Source: Chitinophagaceae bacterium
Lineage (GTDB): Bacteria; Bacteroidota; Bacteroidia; Chitinophagales; Chitinophagaceae
Assembly (NCBI GenBank): GCA_016786845.1
Contig: JAEUVB010000018.1
Location: 37,215-101,214, forward strand
Reading direction: 5' to 3'
Length of the DNA: 64,000 nucleotides
The notes under the pieces are model-generated. The model made no database searches. It saw only the letters and a list, made by a program, of their open reading frames with translations, and was not told the DNA's origin. Positions 47,301 through 56,482 of the stretch are shown here, piece by piece. Position 1 is the stretch's first letter, and every line of letters begins with the position of its first letter. A program made the translations under genes and the position numbers.

Positions 47301-47328
47301 AAAAAGTCCCACATTTTGGGACTTTTAA
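47301..47328. terminator. Bidirectional terminator between YkgJ-like gene and secG
   Basis: AAAAGTCCC (47302-47310) / GGGACTTTT (47318-47326) with A/T tracts on both sides; the loop can be shortened by one further A-T pair. Serves both converging genes. Confidence 0.92.
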
Positions 47329-47350
47329 ATAATATTCAAATAGTTTACAA

Positions 47351-47797
47351 TTACTTAGGTTGAGCCGTTGAAGGAGCAGCATCTGCAGGAGCCGGAGTTG
47401 GTGCAGCGGCAGGAGCCGGTGCTTGAGCCGGAGCAGCAGCATTTTCTTGTCCTTGCGGAGCCGGTTGAGCGCCCTGAGCAGGAGCAGGTGCTTGTGGCTG
47501 AGGCATAGCCGGAGCTTGCATACCGACATTTGCTTTCTCTGCACGAGTCTTCTCGTTTGCGCCTGATTCCGATTTAGGTGCCATAATAAAAGATAATAAG
47601 GTCAGCACTAAAACTGCAGTGGCGGCATACCATGTACCTTTTTCCACCACATCAGTACTTTGTTTGGCACCCATCATTTGGGTCCCTAATCCGCTGAACG
47701 AGCCGGCTAATCCGCCACCTTTAGGGTTTTGAATCAGAACAAAGAAGGCCAAAGCGGCACAAGTGATAACAATCAGAATAACAAAAATTGCGGTCAT
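47351..47797 (-). CDS. secG: Protein-export membrane protein SecG
   Basis: 148 residues. Two transmembrane segments (FVILIVITCAALAFFVLI and WYAATAVLVLTLLSFIM) joined by the SecG loop NPKGGGLAGSFSGLGTQMMGAKQSTD. Forms the SecYEG channel with SecY and SecE. The last about 65 residues are a long Ala/Pro/Gln-rich tail (e.g. PAPAQGAQPAPQGQ), longer than in model SecG proteins. It lies four bases downstream of the TPR-like gene at 47801 and is presumably co-transcribed with it. Confidence 0.92.
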   Translation of the reverse strand: MTAIFVILIVITCAALAFFVLIQNPKGGGLAGSFSGLGTQMMGAKQSTDVVEKGTWYAATAVLVLTLLSFIMAPKSESGANEKTRAEKANVGMQAPAMPQPQAPAPAQGAQPAPQGQENAAAPAQAPAPAAAPTPAPADAAPSTAQPK

Positions 47798-47800
47798 AGA

Positions 47801-49105
47801 TCAGTATTTATCATTTAATTCCTTAATACGGTCGGCAAAGTAAGCGTTTTTTTCGGGATTCCGCAAACTTAATTTTTTGTACATCGCAATCGCTTTATCG
47901 TGTTTTCCTTGTGCTGCGAGTACCTTTGCCAGAGATTCGCTGATGATGCCCGACTCCGAAGAAATGGAATCCATGGCTTGTTTAAAAATCTGTTCGGGGA
48001 TTTCTTCCTCCTCTTCCTCCATGGCTGCAGTCAATTTTTCTTTTTGCCAGGCGGTTTTGAGGGCTTTTTGGGCCCGCTCTTCTTCTCTTTCCCGTTCTGC
48101 TTTGGTCTTGAAGTGAAACAACCAGTCGGTGAAACTCATCATGACCATCAAAGATTTGTCTTCCTCTTCTTCAGTCGTATTACTTACACTTGAAAGATTG
48201 GACGACAAAGCTTCATCGATGTCTTCAGAAATACTTTCCGTTTGATCAGAAATTAAGTCTTCCGTTTCTTTTTTTGCCGGTGGCGATTTGAAGGTCCTTT
48301 CGAAAATCGGTTCATTCGGCAGTTCATTGATCAAGGTCAGGATATCCGGTGCCCCTGTTTCGGGCGTTGATTCTGATGTCAGCTCGGCAGTCACTGTTTT
48401 CTCCTCTGTAACCTGATGAGTAACAGTTGAATCTTCCGGAACTGCCTCTTGTGCAGGTTCCTGTAGATTACTTTCTATGATGACCTCTGTGACGACAGAT
48501 TCCGTCTCTACTATTTCCTCCTGCTTGACGGTTTCTTCAACCACTACTTCCTGTTTTGTTTCCTGTATCATTTCAGGCTCCACTAAGACCGGTTCAGAAA
48601 CTTTTACTTCTTCTACTGCCGGGACTTCAGGTGTCGCATCCGACAAATGGATTTCAGTGGTGGTCTTAGGAGAGACAGGATGGTGTTCTTTAGAACGCTT
48701 ATCCTTTTTCCGGTTTCCTTTGGAGTATTGCTTTTGTTGAGTATGATTGGTTTCAGGCTGCACTATCACAGGTTCGGAAACGTTCAAATCCTTTTCGGAC
48801 TGAATTAGAGGCTGTGGGCTTTCTACCGACTCTGCTGATGAAACGGGTAATTCCGTCACACTCGATTCCTGTTCAACGGCCTGAGCGATGTTCCTGACAA
48901 AAACTGCAAACTGTAAAGGATCGGCCTTATATGCTGCGGCCCTGTGAATGTCCTCTCGTTTAAAAAAGGCATCATTACCATAGGCCAGATAATGAGCCGC
49001 CGTAAAATATGGATAACTTTCACAAACTTCCTTCCAGATATAAGGATGATCATTTTTCAAGGATCCCGGATCTTTTATCCTTTCCAGTAATTGAAGTGCA
49101 TCCAT
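47801..49105 (-). CDS. Acidic low-complexity protein with C-terminal TPR-like helices
   Basis: 434 residues. A conserved-looking N-terminal domain (1-90: MDALQLLERIKDPGSL, WKEVCESYPYFTAAHYLAY) is followed by a long Glu/Val/Thr-rich disordered middle. The C-terminal helical region (AKVLAAQGKHDKAIAMYKKLSLRNPEKNAYFADRI) reads as one TPR unit. No signal peptide. Position just before secG recalls the arrangement of similar proteins in related genomes (inference). Function unknown. Confidence 0.75.
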   Translation of the reverse strand: MDALQLLERIKDPGSLKNDHPYIWKEVCESYPYFTAAHYLAYGNDAFFKREDIHRAAAYKADPLQFAVFVRNIAQAVEQESSVTELPVSSAESVESPQPLIQSEKDLNVSEPVIVQPETNHTQQKQYSKGNRKKDKRSKEHHPVSPKTTTEIHLSDATPEVPAVEEVKVSEPVLVEPEMIQETKQEVVVEETVKQEEIVETESVVTEVIIESNLQEPAQEAVPEDSTVTHQVTEEKTVTAELTSESTPETGAPDILTLINELPNEPIFERTFKSPPAKKETEDLISDQTESISEDIDEALSSNLSSVSNTTEEEEDKSLMVMMSFTDWLFHFKTKAEREREEERAQKALKTAWQKEKLTAAMEEEEEEIPEQIFKQAMDSISSESGIISESLAKVLAAQGKHDKAIAMYKKLSLRNPEKNAYFADRIKELNDKY

Positions 49106-49285
49106 CCGGCAAATATAAAAGCTAATTTCTTATTTTCTTGAAGTATGGAGACGAGGATAAGTTGATCTAGTCTGGAAACGAAGACCTGTTTTTCCTATCG
49201 GGTGATTAAAATCCAAAAATTAAACCCTAAAAACTAATTCCACCTCTTGTATTTTTTTTCTATTATTACATCTACAAGCTCGCTT

Positions 49286-50533
49286 ATGGTACTGAATTAT
49301 GTATGGATATTCTTTTTTATCGTTGCCTTTGGGGTAGCCTTATTTAAACTCATTGTGCTGGGCGATACCGAGATCTTTAAAACCATTGTCGAAGGCATGT
49401 TTAAAAAAGCCAAAGATTCGGTCACCGATGTGGCATTTCCATTGGCAGGCACCATGATCTTTTTTCTGGGCATCATGAAGATAGCCGAGCAAGCCGGAGG
49501 CATACGGTTTATCGCCCGATTGCTCAATCCTATTTTGAAGCGACTCTTTCCGCAGGTGCCGGAAAAACATCCGGCCATGGGAGAAATGGTGATGAATTTC
49601 AGTGCCAATATGTTGGGATTGGATAATGCTGCGACGCCTTTTGGACTGAAAGCGATGAAAAGTTTGGAAGAATTAAACCCGAATAAGGGAACGGCCACGA
49701 ATGCCCAGATCATGTTTCTGGTGATGCATACTTCGGGACTGACCCTCATTCCGCTTTCCATTATCGCTTATCGAACCATAGGAGAAAATTACAAATCACT
49801 CGAACCGGCTTCCATTTTTGTCCCTTGTGTTTTAGCCACCGTGATCGCGACCATTGCCAGTATCCTTATTGTTGGTATAAAACAAAGACTACGTTTTGAT
49901 CAGGTACTCATTGGTTGGTTAGGCGGATTGCTATTGGCTGTAAGTGCCATCTTATTTGTTATTCAGAGTTTGCCGGATGAAACTAAAAGTAATGTATCGA
50001 AAATTTCCGGCAATATGATTCTCTTCGGTATTATCTGTGCCATCATCATGGCGGGAGTTTGGAAAAAGATCAATGTGTTCGATGCTTTTATCGATGGAGC
50101 GAAAGAAGGATTTGATGTGGTATTGAAGATACTTCCTTATTTGGTAGGTATGCTCGTGGCCATTCAAGCCTTTCGCGATTCGGGTGCCTTCGATTATATT
50201 ATACAAGCAGTGAAGACCGGATTTATCTATACCGGGGTAAATACCGATTTTGTAGATGCCCTGCCTGTCGCGATCATGAAACCATTCAGCGGCAGCGGCG
50301 CACGCGGACTCATGCTCGATATTTACAGCAACCCGGCCTTAGGTCCGGATAGTTTTGCCGGCAAACTGGCGAGTATATTTCAAGGAAGTGCCGATACCAC
50401 ATTTTATATCATTGCTTTGTACTTCGGCAGTGTGGGCATTAAGAATATTCGCTACAGTGTTTGGGCCGGTCTGCTGGCCGATTTTCTGGGGGTGATTGCC
50501 GCCATTGTCATCGGATATATTTTCTTTCATTAA
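49286..50533 (+). CDS. SpmA/SpmB-like nucleoside-recognition (Gate) domain membrane protein
   Basis: Start taken at ATG 49286 (MVLNYVWIFFFIVAFGVALF) rather than a TTG 13 codons upstream. About 415 residues with two Gate-domain halves, the lengths of SpmA and SpmB fused. SpmA-type NMLGLDNAATPFGLKAMKSLEELN; then the SpmB-like half FIDGAKEGFDVVLKILPYLVGMLVAIQAFRDSG, ending LPVAIMKPFSGSGARG. The family is named after sporulation but is widespread in non-sporulating Bacteroidota; role unknown, inner membrane. Confidence 0.85.
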   Translation: MVLNYVWIFFFIVAFGVALFKLIVLGDTEIFKTIVEGMFKKAKDSVTDVAFPLAGTMIFFLGIMKIAEQAGGIRFIARLLNPILKRLFPQVPEKHPAMGEMVMNFSANMLGLDNAATPFGLKAMKSLEELNPNKGTATNAQIMFLVMHTSGLTLIPLSIIAYRTIGENYKSLEPASIFVPCVLATVIATIASILIVGIKQRLRFDQVLIGWLGGLLLAVSAILFVIQSLPDETKSNVSKISGNMILFGIICAIIMAGVWKKINVFDAFIDGAKEGFDVVLKILPYLVGMLVAIQAFRDSGAFDYIIQAVKTGFIYTGVNTDFVDALPVAIMKPFSGSGARGLMLDIYSNPALGPDSFAGKLASIFQGSADTTFYIIALYFGSVGIKNIRYSVWAGLLADFLGVIAAIVIGYIFFH

Positions 50534-50595
50534 TTCTCCTGTGCAAGCGTGTGGTAAATCCATTAGCTTTGATACCATAACCTAAGGAATTGTCT

Positions 50596-51498
50596 ATGTC
50601 ATGGTCGGCTTATATCAAAGGATTTAAATCTTTTCTTCAACTGGAAAAATCGTTGAGCGAAAATTCCGTGCAGGCTTATATCCGTGATGTAGAAAAACTG
50701 TCACAATTCATGGCCATGAGTTTTCCGGATACCAAACAGGAAGAGATTCAATTGGAACAACTCCAGGCTTTTCTGAAATGGATACATGAAGCAGGATTGA
50801 GTGCGACCTCCCAAGCACGTATCATTTCCGGGCTGAAAAGTTATTTCAAATATTTGTTATTGGAGGATGTCATTACCATTAACCCGACCGATCTGCTGGA
50901 AGCACCGAAAACCATGCGTAAGTTGCCGGATACTTTGTCTATTGAAGAATTGGAAAAACTGCTGAACGGATTCGATTTGAGTACACCGGAAGGCACGCGC
51001 AATAAAGCCATTTTGGAAACGATGTATAGTTGCGGATTACGTGTCAGTGAATTAACCGACCTCAGAATTTCAAATGTTTACAGTGATGTAGAATTTATCC
51101 GGGTGATCGGAAAAGGCAATAAAGAACGATTGATTCCGATTGGTTCATCCGCATTGAAATTCATCCAAATTTATCTTGAAAATATCCGTGTGCATATATT
51201 GCCTCAGAAAAACTGTGAAGACATTTTATTCCTAAACAAAAGAGGTGGGAAATTATCGAGGGTGATGATTTTTTATATCATCAAAGATATCACGATGAAG
51301 GCAGGCATCCGTAAAAACATCCATCCCCATACGCTCCGACATTCATTTGCAACCCATCTGATAGAAGGCGGTGCAGACCTGAGGGCCGTACAAGAAATGT
51401 TGGGCCATGAAAGCATTAGTACGACTGAAATTTACACCCATCTCGACCGAGATTTTTTGAGAGATACTTTGAATCGATTTCATCCGAGATATCAATAA
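50596..51498 (+). CDS. xerD: Tyrosine recombinase XerD-like
   Basis: 300 residues from ATG 50596 (TTG two codons earlier rejected). N-terminal SAM-like core-binding domain (LSENSVQAYIRDV); catalytic domain with Arg in YSCGLRVSEL, His-x-x-Arg in HPHTLRHSFATHL, His in LGHESISTTEIYTH and nucleophile Tyr just after. Lys in VIGKGNKERLIP. Such length and spacing match the chromosomal dimer-resolution recombinase rather than an integron integrase, which has an extra insert between patches II and III. Confidence 0.9.
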   Translation: MSWSAYIKGFKSFLQLEKSLSENSVQAYIRDVEKLSQFMAMSFPDTKQEEIQLEQLQAFLKWIHEAGLSATSQARIISGLKSYFKYLLLEDVITINPTDLLEAPKTMRKLPDTLSIEELEKLLNGFDLSTPEGTRNKAILETMYSCGLRVSELTDLRISNVYSDVEFIRVIGKGNKERLIPIGSSALKFIQIYLENIRVHILPQKNCEDILFLNKRGGKLSRVMIFYIIKDITMKAGIRKNIHPHTLRHSFATHLIEGGADLRAVQEMLGHESISTTEIYTHLDRDFLRDTLNRFHPRYQ

Positions 51499-51550
51499 AG
51501 ATTCAGATCGGACAACACGGAATATCCTTTTAAAGATTTAACTTTAAAGA

Positions 51551-53047
51551 ATGAAAATATTTTCAACCGAACAGATCCGCAATTGGGATGCATACACCAT
51601 AAGCCACGAACCCATCTCTTCTTCAAACCTGATGTTACGAGCTGCAACGGCATGTGCTGATTGGATATACGCACATTGGAATAACGATACACCGGTCAAT
51701 GTGGTCTGCGGAAATGGAAATAACGGAGGTGACGGATTAGCCCTCGCAAGGTTGCTGCTTCTTACCGGATATCCGGTCAAAGTAATCCTTGGATCCAAAA
51801 CACAACGAAGTGCAGACAATCAATACAACCTTGATCTGCTTCTTGCTCAGTATCCGAATTGTATTTTAACCTTGGACAAAGCCCATGCATGCCCTGAACA
51901 TTCCATATTAATTGATGCCCTTTTCGGCACCGGATTAAACAAAAAAATTGAGGGAGAAGAAGCGCGTATGATCCTTTGGATGAATGAACAAGGGAGACCC
52001 ATCATCAGTATAGATATTCCCTCAGGCATGGACGGCGATCATCTGAACGAAAATGAAGTTGCCATACGCGCCAATCATACCCTAAGCTTTCAACAATATA
52101 AGAAATCATTTTTATGGCCCGAATCGGATGCCTATTGCGGCCGGATTCATATTCTCGATATCGGATTATCTCAGGAATATTATCATAACACAAACTCAAA
52201 TGATTACTTGCTGGATCCGGAGATGATGCATCAATTATATCGACCAAGAAAATCATTTGCCCATAAGGGTACCTATGGCCATGCTTTGTTGCTGGCCGGC
52301 AGTCATGGAAAAATGGGAGCTGCAATATTGAGTGCGAAGGCTATCCTGCGCAGTGGTGCGGGGCTATGCAGTGTGATGATTCCTGAGTCAGAAAATGACA
52401 TCATACAAAGTGCCCTTCCCGAGGCCATGAGTATTCCTTATGGCGAACTTGAAAACATGCCCGATCTCACAAAATATCAATCAATCGGGTTAGGATGCGG
52501 ATTAGGGACCGACATTCATGCCAGCCGATTATTGGAAGATTTACTGCACAATGCATCCATTCCTTTAATCCTGGATGCCGATGCGCTGAATATCCTTTCC
52601 GAACATCCCGAATGGTTAGCGCTTATTCCGAAAGGCAGTTTACTAACACCTCATCCTAAAGAATTTGATCGTCTTTTTGGTCCGTCTAATAACAGTGAAG
52701 ATCGGATGAATTTGCAATTGCAAAAATCAAAATCGTTTGGTCTGCTGATTTTATTGAAAGGACATCACACTTGTTTGTCAACACCTGAAGGAACTTGTTA
52801 TTTTAATTCAACAGGCAATCCGGGCATGGCTACCGGTGGCAGCGGTGATGTGTTGACCGGCATCATCACAGGACTCTTTGCGCAATATCACGATTTACAA
52901 ACTGCCGCTTTAATAGGAATGTATTTGCATGGATTAGCCGCCGACCTGGCTGCCAAAGAACACAGTCAGGAAAGCCTGATCGCATCGGATATCAACGACT
53001 ATCTCGGCAAGGCCTTTAAACTTTGTTTCTATACTTCTTCAGAATAG
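51551..53047 (+). CDS. nnr: Bifunctional NAD(P)H-hydrate epimerase / ADP-dependent dehydratase
   Basis: 498 residues, fused NnrE-NnrD. Epimerase half (1-215): VNVVCGNGNNGGDGLALAR, ALFGTGLNKKIEGEE, SIDIPSGMDGDHL. Dehydratase half (225-498): HKGTYGHALLLAGSHGKMGAA, ILDADALNILSEHPEW, LTPHPKEFDRLFG, NPGMATGGSGDVLTGIITGL. It repairs hydrated NADH and NADPH. The 3' end overlaps the converging phosphatase gene by 32 bases. Confidence 0.95.
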   Translation: MKIFSTEQIRNWDAYTISHEPISSSNLMLRAATACADWIYAHWNNDTPVNVVCGNGNNGGDGLALARLLLLTGYPVKVILGSKTQRSADNQYNLDLLLAQYPNCILTLDKAHACPEHSILIDALFGTGLNKKIEGEEARMILWMNEQGRPIISIDIPSGMDGDHLNENEVAIRANHTLSFQQYKKSFLWPESDAYCGRIHILDIGLSQEYYHNTNSNDYLLDPEMMHQLYRPRKSFAHKGTYGHALLLAGSHGKMGAAILSAKAILRSGAGLCSVMIPESENDIIQSALPEAMSIPYGELENMPDLTKYQSIGLGCGLGTDIHASRLLEDLLHNASIPLILDADALNILSEHPEWLALIPKGSLLTPHPKEFDRLFGPSNNSEDRMNLQLQKSKSFGLLILLKGHHTCLSTPEGTCYFNSTGNPGMATGGSGDVLTGIITGLFAQYHDLQTAALIGMYLHGLAADLAAKEHSQESLIASDINDYLGKAFKLCFYTSSE

Positions 53048-53480
53048 TCTCACAACCTAAACTGATCTGATCAAACACCTCGTAGTATCCTTCCCGCTCA
53101 CCATACCATGGATCTTTTACGGAAAGATTCTGACCGGGATATAATTCATTTAAAAACAATTCCACCTTTGCCGGATCGTATTTCTTGCCGCTAATTTCTT
53201 TGATCTCCTGGAATACATCTGCCGACATGGCATATACCCGATCAAAATGATCGATATCACTATGGGTAAATTTTCTCGCTCTTAAGCCGGAGATATCAAT
53301 TCCCTTTTCAAGACAAACAGATTGAGAATGCTGATGAGGCGCTTCACCCACGTGGAAGCTCTCCGTACCGGCACTGTCTATGGTCCATGGAAGATTCTCC
53401 ACTTTCACGAGATGTCGCATGACGCCATCGGCGATGGGGGAACGACAAATATTTCCAAGACAAACAAATAGGATTTTCAT
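53016..53480 (-). CDS. Low-molecular-weight protein-tyrosine phosphatase
   Basis: 154 residues. P-loop FVCLGNICRSP (Cys7, Arg13) at the N-terminus and general acid in VKDPWYGEREGYYEVFDQI. Dephosphorylates protein tyrosine or arginine in the cytoplasm. Follows uvrA on the same strand after 11 bases, so probably co-transcribed. Its 3' end overlaps nnr by 32 bases on the opposite strand. Confidence 0.92.
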   Translation of the reverse strand: MKILFVCLGNICRSPIADGVMRHLVKVENLPWTIDSAGTESFHVGEAPHQHSQSVCLEKGIDISGLRARKFTHSDIDHFDRVYAMSADVFQEIKEISGKKYDPAKVELFLNELYPGQNLSVKDPWYGEREGYYEVFDQISLGCETILKKYRNKV

Positions 53481-53491
53481 GATGCATCAAT

Positions 53492-56314
53492 TTATTTCAT
53501 TTCTTCTTTTAAAAAAATTCCGGTCAAGCTTCCCTTCACTTTGCAAACTTGCTCGGGTGTGCCTTCAGCAATAATGCGACCTCCACCGCTTCCGCCTTCC
53601 GGCCCAAGATCAATAATATGATCCGCCACTTTTACGACATCCAGATTATGCTCGATGACCATCACCGTATTTCCTCGATCTACCAATTTTTGAAGAACGA
53701 GTAATAACATCTGTATATCCTGAAAATGCAATCCCGTGGTCGGTTCATCGAGTATATAAAATGTTTGACCGGTATCTTTCTTCGCCAATTCCGTGGCCAG
53801 CTTCACGCGTTGTGCTTCTCCCCCACTCAGAGTTACCGCACTTTGCCCCAGGGTAATATAACCCAAGCCTACTTCATCCAATGTTCTTACTTTACGGTAT
53901 AATGAGGGAATGTGTATGAAAAATTCTGCAGCCTCACTCACCGTCATTTCGAGAATATCCGAAATACTTTTCCCTTTGTATCGAATCTCTAATGTTTCTC
54001 GATTGAAACGACGGCCGTTGCAACGTTCACAATGCACGTGCACATCCGGCAGAAAATTCATTTCTATCGTTTTGATACCTGCGCCTTCGCAAGTTTCACA
54101 TCGTCCGCCTTTCACATTAAATGAAAAACGACCGGGCTTATATCCTCTGATTTTCGCTTCGGGAATAGAGGCGAACAACTGACGTACATCATTGAAAAAA
54201 TTACAATAGGTGGCAGGGTTACTCCTTGGTGTTCGACCAATAGGCGACTGATCTATTTCGATGACTTTATCAATATGTTCAAGACCTTTGATGGATTTAT
54301 AAGGCAGTGCTTGCGTTTTACTTTTATAGACATAGTGACTGAGAATCGGATAAAGCGTTTCGGTGATCAGGGTCGACTTACCGCTGCCGGAAACGCCCGT
54401 GATACAAATTAATTTCCCCAATGGAATTTTCACATTCACCTGATGAAGATTATTGCCGCTGGCTCCTTTCAATTCTAAGTATTTTCCATTGCCTTCCCGG
54501 CGTTCCTGAGGGACGATTATTTTTTGAGTGCCTTTGAGGAAGTTGGCTGTAGGTGTATTCTGTTTCAGAAAAGTAGCGGGTTTCCCTTCACTCACGATCA
54601 TACCACCGTGCTTTCCCGCACCGGGTCCAACATCGATCAAATGATCGGCACTCAACATGATATCCTTATCATGCTCCACGACAATTACCGTATTGCCTAC
54701 ATCTCTAAGATTGCGTAAAGCATTGATCAATCGTTGATTATCCCGTTGATGCAAACCGATACTCGGTTCATCCAAAATATAGGTGATGCCTTGCAGCTTG
54801 GATCCTATTTGCGTAGCCAATCGAATACGCTGACTTTCACCGCCACTCAAAGTTCGTGAAGTACGATCCAGGGTTAAATAATCCAATCCTACTTCCAATA
54901 AAAAATCCAGACGTTCATTGATCTCTTTGATGACTTCGGTACCGATCAAATTTTGTTTTTTGGTCAACCTTTTCTCAATACCGTTCAACCACTGTTTTAA
55001 TTCACTCAGATTGAGTTGACTCAGTTCGGCAATATTTTTTTTGTCAATCTTAAACCACAAGCTTTCTTTTTTCAATCTCGTACCCTCACATTCAGGACAT
55101 GGTTTGATAAACATAAATTTCTCCGCCCATTGCTTGACGTAGTCACTACCCGTATCATTAAACCAGCGTATGACCATATTCACGATACCTTCAAAAGTGG
55201 TTTGATACTTTGTTGATTCCTCATCAAACGAAAGATCCAAAGGAATGCTGGCCTCTTCACTTCCATACAACAACACATTCATAGCCGTCTGCGGAATCTT
55301 TGAAATGGGCTTATTGACATCAAACTTATACTGCGTGGCAATAGCCTTTACTTGTTGATAGATATAGGCATCACGGGCTTCACCCAGGGGAGCGATGCCT
55401 CCATCGGCTATACTGACCGAAGGATCCGGGATGACGGAAGCCATATCAATTTGAAATACCGTACCCAATCCTTTACATTTCGGACAGGAACCATATGGCG
55501 AATTAAAGGAAAACGTATTGGGAGAAGGTTCGTCATAAGACAATCCGGTATCGGCACACATCAATTGCTTCGATAATAACCTGAATTCATCCGGCTTATC
55601 GTGGTGTAAAATAATGACCTGATCATTTCCCTGTTTCAAAGCCACTTGCAAACTTTCAATCATGCGATGTCGAGATTCTGCATTGGCCACCAGGCGGTCG
55701 ATCACCACTTCAATATCATGGATCTTAAAGCGGTCTACCTGCATCTTCTCTTTCAATTCCTTCAGTTCACCATCTACCCTCACTCTCAGATAACCTTGTT
55801 TACGCAATTGTTCAAAAAGTTCACGATAATGTCCCTTACGACCTTTAACGATAGGCGAAAGCAAAACAATCCGTTGATCTTTGAAATCATTTAAAATCAA
55901 ATCGATCATTTCCTCTTCGGAATAGCGAACCATTTTTTTGCCGGTATTATAACTATAGGCCTCACCGGCACGGGCAAATAAGAGCCGCAGAAAATCGTAA
56001 ATCTCAGTGACTGTTCCAACCGTCGATCGCGGACTTTTATTGGTCGTTTTTTGTTCAATAGCCACTACCGGTGAAAGACCATCGATCTTGTCGACATCCG
56101 GCCTTTCCATATTGCCGACAAACTGACGGGCGTAAGCCGAAAAACTTTCCATATAACGCCTTTGACCTTCCGCATGGATGGTATCAAAAGCCAAGGAAGA
56201 TTTCCCGCTGCCGCTGATCCCGGTAATTACGGTCAGCTGATGCTTGGGTATGGAAACGTCAATATTCTTTAAATTATGCTCTCGGGCACCGATGACTTCG
56301 ATAAAATCGGACAT
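53492..56314 (-). CDS. uvrA: Excinuclease ABC subunit A
   Basis: Start at ATG 56314 (MSDFIEVIGAREHNLKNIDV); a frame from 56338 adds eight non-family residues. About 940 residues. Two ABC modules: Walker A GISGSGKSSLAFDT and GVSGSGKSTLITE; signatures LSGGESQRIRLATQIGS and LSGGEAQRVKLATELA. Zinc fingers CPKCKGLG, CPECEGTRLKKES and CETCEGAG...CERCNGRRF. Recognises DNA damage with UvrB in nucleotide excision repair. Confidence 0.97.
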   Translation of the reverse strand: MSDFIEVIGAREHNLKNIDVSIPKHQLTVITGISGSGKSSLAFDTIHAEGQRRYMESFSAYARQFVGNMERPDVDKIDGLSPVVAIEQKTTNKSPRSTVGTVTEIYDFLRLLFARAGEAYSYNTGKKMVRYSEEEMIDLILNDFKDQRIVLLSPIVKGRKGHYRELFEQLRKQGYLRVRVDGELKELKEKMQVDRFKIHDIEVVIDRLVANAESRHRMIESLQVALKQGNDQVIILHHDKPDEFRLLSKQLMCADTGLSYDEPSPNTFSFNSPYGSCPKCKGLGTVFQIDMASVIPDPSVSIADGGIAPLGEARDAYIYQQVKAIATQYKFDVNKPISKIPQTAMNVLLYGSEEASIPLDLSFDEESTKYQTTFEGIVNMVIRWFNDTGSDYVKQWAEKFMFIKPCPECEGTRLKKESLWFKIDKKNIAELSQLNLSELKQWLNGIEKRLTKKQNLIGTEVIKEINERLDFLLEVGLDYLTLDRTSRTLSGGESQRIRLATQIGSKLQGITYILDEPSIGLHQRDNQRLINALRNLRDVGNTVIVVEHDKDIMLSADHLIDVGPGAGKHGGMIVSEGKPATFLKQNTPTANFLKGTQKIIVPQERREGNGKYLELKGASGNNLHQVNVKIPLGKLICITGVSGSGKSTLITETLYPILSHYVYKSKTQALPYKSIKGLEHIDKVIEIDQSPIGRTPRSNPATYCNFFNDVRQLFASIPEAKIRGYKPGRFSFNVKGGRCETCEGAGIKTIEMNFLPDVHVHCERCNGRRFNRETLEIRYKGKSISDILEMTVSEAAEFFIHIPSLYRKVRTLDEVGLGYITLGQSAVTLSGGEAQRVKLATELAKKDTGQTFYILDEPTTGLHFQDIQMLLLVLQKLVDRGNTVMVIEHNLDVVKVADHIIDLGPEGGSGGGRIIAEGTPEQVCKVKGSLTGIFLKEEMK

Positions 56315-56482
56315 GCTGTAAATATAATATGACGACAAGCTATTTTGCTAATTTGCCTTTCCACAAGCGTGTTTAACTTAAAATGCCGCATTCCGCCTTC
56401 ATCCCTAACTATTCCGATTTCCTCATCGTCTATTCTTTAAAGCTTGCCAATTTTCTTATCTTTATTCCAAACTATTCATCCT

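Noticed and set aside
50596..51498. Integron integrase for the cassettes at 62-64 kb
   Set aside because: Length and motif spacing fit XerD; the extra insert typical of IntI is not present, and it is embedded among housekeeping genes.
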